A program made the translations under genes and the position numbers. From contig CAAFXE010000056.1 of the NCBI GenBank assembly GCA_900766915.1, positions 1-7,437 on the forward strand: a DNA stretch of 7,437 bases, written 5' to 3'. The stretch is from Lachnospiraceae bacterium (lineage in GTDB: Bacteria; Bacillota; Clostridia; Lachnospirales; Lachnospiraceae). The notes under the pieces are model-generated. The model saw only the letters and a program-made list of their open reading frames with translations. It did no database searches and was not told where the DNA came from. How positions within the stretch are numbered: position 1 is the stretch's first letter; every line of letters begins with the position of its first letter. Shown one piece after another: positions 4,955 to 7,437 of this stretch.

Positions 4955-6289
4955 ATGAAAAAGGTAATCGCTCTTTTACTGTCCATGACCATGGTAATTG
5001 GCATGCTGGCAGGCTGTGGCGCAAAAGAAACAACATCAGACGCTCCAGCGGCAGAGACAAATGAAGCAACAACACCGGCAGCAGACGGATCAGTTTACTA
5101 CCTGAACTTCAAACCTGAACAGGATGGAGCTTGGCAGGCATTAGCTAAATCTTACACAGAGCAGACAGGTGTACCTGTAACTGTTGTAACAGCAGCTTCC
5201 GGCGAATACGAAACAACATTAATGGCTGAAATGGGTAAATCCGAAGCTCCTACATTATTCCAGGTTAACGGACCTGTAGGTCTTGCTAACTGGAAAGATT
5301 ACTGCTATGACTTAGCAGGAACAGATGTATTCGGTGAACTGACAAGTGATTCTTTCGCACTGAAAGAAGGCGACACAGTTTACGGTATCGCTTATGTAGT
5401 TGAGTCTTATGGTATCATTGTTAACAAAACTCTTTTAGCTGAAGCAGGATATGCAGTAGAAGATATCAACTCTTTTGCTAAATTAAAAGAAGTTGCAGAA
5501 GATATCACAGCTCGTAAAGATGAGTTAGGATTCGCAGCATTCTCTTCAGCAGGTATGGACGGATCTTCTGACTGGAGATTCAAAACACACTTAGCAAACC
5601 TTCCAATCTACTTTGAATATGAAGCAGATGGAATCGGTTCTACAGATGCAATCAAAGGTACATACTTAGACAACTATCGTGCTATGTGGGATCTCTACAT
5701 CAACAACAGCACATGTGCTCCGGCAGACCTTTCTGCTAAAACAGGTGATGATTCCCGTAACGAATTCTTAGCTGGTGAAGCAGTATTCTTCCAGAATGGT
5801 TCCTGGGAATATGGTAACTTAACAGCTGAAGGTGCATACACAGATGACGATCTCGCTATGATCCCAATCTACTTTGGTGTAGGCGATGAAGCTAACCAGG
5901 GTCTTTGCACAGGTACAGAAAACTACTGGTGTGTAAACAACATGGCCGATGAAGCAGATATCCAGGCTACTTTAGATTTCATCTACTGGTGTGTATCTTC
6001 TGAAGAAGGAACAAAAGCTATGGGTACAGACATGGGATTCGTTATTCCATTCAAGAATGCAGTTGAATCTCAGAACTTATTCGTTCAGATGGATAAAGAA
6101 TACACAGCAGCTGGCAAGAAACCAGTTTCATGGAACTTCCCGACAATGCCTTCAGAAGAATGGAAGAACGGCGTTGGTACTGCATTAACAAAATACGCAG
6201 CTGATCAGACAGATGCTAACTGGGACGGTGTTGTTTCAGCATTCGTTGATGGCTGGGCAAAAGAATATGCATTAGCAAACGGACAGTAA
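4955..6289 (+). CDS. Carbohydrate ABC transporter solute-binding lipoprotein
   Basis: This 444-residue extracellular lipoprotein captures a sugar and delivers it to the membrane permeases encoded next. The signal peptide MKKVIALLLSMTMVIGMLAG ends in a lipobox LAGC with C21 as the lipidated residue. A Thr/Ala/Glu-rich linker (24-44) follows, then a MalE/family-1 type binding fold. Typical stretches are YGIAYVVESYGIIVNKTLL (143-161) and FLAGEAVFFQNGSWE (271-285), where the aromatic residues fit sugar stacking. GGGAGGA at 4940-4946 with 8-base spacing selects ATG 4955. An in-frame ATG at 4829 would add 42 residues over the promoter and operator and destroy the signal peptide. Codon use (TTA, CGT, GCT, strong AAA preference) differs from the left-hand genes and suggests high expression. 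The sugar cannot be named; an oligosaccharide is likely. Confidence 0.92.
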   Translation: MKKVIALLLSMTMVIGMLAGCGAKETTSDAPAAETNEATTPAADGSVYYLNFKPEQDGAWQALAKSYTEQTGVPVTVVTAASGEYETTLMAEMGKSEAPTLFQVNGPVGLANWKDYCYDLAGTDVFGELTSDSFALKEGDTVYGIAYVVESYGIIVNKTLLAEAGYAVEDINSFAKLKEVAEDITARKDELGFAAFSSAGMDGSSDWRFKTHLANLPIYFEYEADGIGSTDAIKGTYLDNYRAMWDLYINNSTCAPADLSAKTGDDSRNEFLAGEAVFFQNGSWEYGNLTAEGAYTDDDLAMIPIYFGVGDEANQGLCTGTENYWCVNNMADEADIQATLDFIYWCVSSEEGTKAMGTDMGFVIPFKNAVESQNLFVQMDKEYTAAGKKPVSWNFPTMPSEEWKNGVGTALTKYAADQTDANWDGVVSAFVDGWAKEYALANGQ

Positions 6290-6327
6290 GTAATATCATA
6301 AAACTGATAGTTAGTTGAAGTAACCAT

Positions 6328-6358
6328 AGAAAGGGGGAGCTTAGGCTCCCCTTTCTTA
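6328..6358 (+). terminator. Intercistronic hairpin-terminator between binding protein and permease
   Basis: GGGGAGC (6334-6340) pairs with GCTCCCC (6345-6351) over a TTAG tetraloop. The stem continues with AGAAA (6328-6332) against TTTCT (6352-6356) around one bulged G, then TTTCTT follows. It lies between the binding-protein stop and the first permease. Such leaky terminators or 3' stabilising hairpins are common at this place in ABC operons and give much more binding protein than permease. Confidence 0.8.
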
Positions 6359-6390
6359 AACAGTGAAAGACGCAAAGAAAGCGGGAGAGT

Positions 6391-7242
6391 ATGGAGAAAG
6401 CATTAAAAAAATGGTTCCCATTATTTGTACTTCCTACATTTGCAGCATTCTGTGTAGGATTTATCTGGCCATTTATTCAGGGAATCTATTTATCATTCTG
6501 TCAGTTTATCACAGTAGATAATGCAAAATTTATTGGTATTTCCAACTACGTAAAAGCATTATCCGATGAAACATTTGGAAATTCTTTCTGGTTTACAGTC
6601 GTATTTGCGGTTGTATCCACATTGTTGATCAACGGGATCGCATTTGCCATTGCATTGGCACTCACAAAAGAAATTAAAGGTACAAATATTTTCCGTACCG
6701 TATTTTTTATGCCGAACTTAATCGGTGGTATCGTGCTTGGTTATATCTGGCAGATTCTTTTAAACTGTGTTCTGTCAAACCTTGCACAGCCATTGTTAGC
6801 TTTAAATACAACTGCAGGCTTCTGGGGTATCATTATCCTCATGTGCTGGCAGCAGATTGGTTACATGATGATCATTTACATTGCAGGCCTTCAGAACGTT
6901 CCACCTGATCTGGTAGAAGCAGCTTCTATTGATGGTGCAAACGCCATCCAGACACTGGTGAAAGTAAAGTTACCGATGTTAATGTCATCTTTTACCATTT
7001 GTTTATTCCTGACAATTACCAACTCCTTCAAGCTCTTTGACCAGAACCTGGCATTGACAGCCGGTGAGCCGGCACATGCAACAGAAATGCTGGCATTGAA
7101 TATTTATAACACCTTCTACTCCAGAGCAGGTGCAAGCTGGAAGGGTATTGGACAGGCAAAAGCCGTAGTATTCTTTATTTTAGTAGTAGTAATTTCGCTG
7201 TCACAGCTTTACGCTACACGTTCTAAGGAGGTGCAGCAGTAA
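6391..7242 (+). CDS. Sugar ABC transporter permease, MalF/UgpA type
   Basis: This 283-residue inner-membrane subunit, with its MalG-type partner, forms the sugar channel. Six membrane segments can be placed at roughly 10-35, 65-92, 103-127, 143-167, 201-220 and 256-274. The cytoplasmic EAA loop, which docks the ATPase, is intact: EAA (176-178), DG (181-182) and LP (194-195) in EAASIDGANAIQTLVKVKLP. Length is typical for the short MalF-like permeases of Gram-positive sugar importers. The ribosome site GGGAG (6383-6387) is only 3 bases from the ATG, closer than optimal. Together with the terminator upstream, this should keep expression below that of the binding protein. The stop codon overlaps the next start by one base, so the two permeases are translationally coupled. 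Confidence 0.92.
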   Translation: MEKALKKWFPLFVLPTFAAFCVGFIWPFIQGIYLSFCQFITVDNAKFIGISNYVKALSDETFGNSFWFTVVFAVVSTLLINGIAFAIALALTKEIKGTNIFRTVFFMPNLIGGIVLGYIWQILLNCVLSNLAQPLLALNTTAGFWGIIILMCWQQIGYMMIIYIAGLQNVPPDLVEAASIDGANAIQTLVKVKLPMLMSSFTICLFLTITNSFKLFDQNLALTAGEPAHATEMLALNIYNTFYSRAGASWKGIGQAKAVVFFILVVVISLSQLYATRSKEVQQ

Positions 7243-7437
7243 TGAGTACAAAACAGAAAAATATGTGGAGTATGGTGGGAACTGTATTTTTTACAATTCT
7301 CGCAGCACTTTGGATGTATCCGATCATCATGGTTGTATTAAACTCTTTGAAGGTAGAAAGAGCTATCACAACAGAGGGTGCTTTTCAGCTGCCTACAGCA
7401 GAATCCTTTGCAGGATTTGCTAACTATATCAATGCAT
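7242..7437 (+). CDS. Sugar ABC transporter permease, MalG type (3' end outside window)
   Basis: The first 65 residues of a second permease run off the right edge. After a short polar start (MSTKQKNMW) comes the first membrane segment (about 11-32, VGTVFFTILAALWMYPIIMVV). Then NSLK follows, as is usual in MalG-type subunits, and a periplasmic stretch ending FAGFANYINA, which matches the common F-x-N-Y of this family. The EAA loop lies beyond the window. The start ATG shares its A with the stop TAA of the preceding permease, and a perfect AAGGAGGTG (7225-7233) sits 8 bases before it. Identity as the partner permease is secure from order, overlap and N-terminal pattern, but the rest of the gene cannot be checked. 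Confidence 0.88.
   Translation, partial: MSTKQKNMWSMVGTVFFTILAALWMYPIIMVVLNSLKVERAITTEGAFQLPTAESFAGFANYINA

Overview
The window looks like chromosome from an anaerobic gut Firmicute, most likely a Lachnospiraceae-type clostridium. This rests on moderate-to-low GC, AGGAGG-type ribosome binding sites, AGA/AGG-rich codon use on the left, a Gram-positive lipoprotein sugar-binding protein, and a small-protein plus integrase cassette typical of clostridial islands. The genus cannot be fixed from the sequence. All convincing genes lie on the + strand.

Region 1 (1-2389) is an ADP-ribose-directed operon: the tail of an unidentified gene, a DraG/ARH-type ADP-ribosylglycohydrolase, and, 6 bases later, a two-domain protein. 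That protein joins a microbial-type poly(ADP-ribose) glycohydrolase (PARG) macrodomain to a DUF1810 domain. The set points to removal of ADP-ribose from proteins or nucleic acids, or to handling of ADP-ribose and NAD breakdown products.

Region 2 (2390-about 4500) is the recombination end of an integrative element. It holds a structured leader, an excisionase-like DUF6462 protein, a good promoter, a ribbon-helix-helix protein, and a complete tyrosine integrase with all six catalytic residues. Downstream are two sets of helically phased direct repeats (ACCACAC x2, GGAC x3) that look like integrase arm sites, and a short inverted repeat that could be the crossover core. The ADP-ribose genes sit on the inner side of the integrase, so they may be cargo, but the other end of the element is outside the window.

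Region 3 (about 4500-4954) is non-coding. It holds a four-copy TGCAA array at 9-10 base spacing, a strong promoter with an extended -10, and an untranslated leader containing a LacI/CcpA-type operator nested in an inverted repeat.

Region 4 (4955-7437) is a carbohydrate ABC importer operon: lipoprotein solute-binding protein, an intercistronic hairpin that probably lowers downstream expression, a MalF-type permease, and the start of a MalG-type permease overlapping it by one base. No ATPase is present; such importers often share an MsmK-type ATPase encoded elsewhere.
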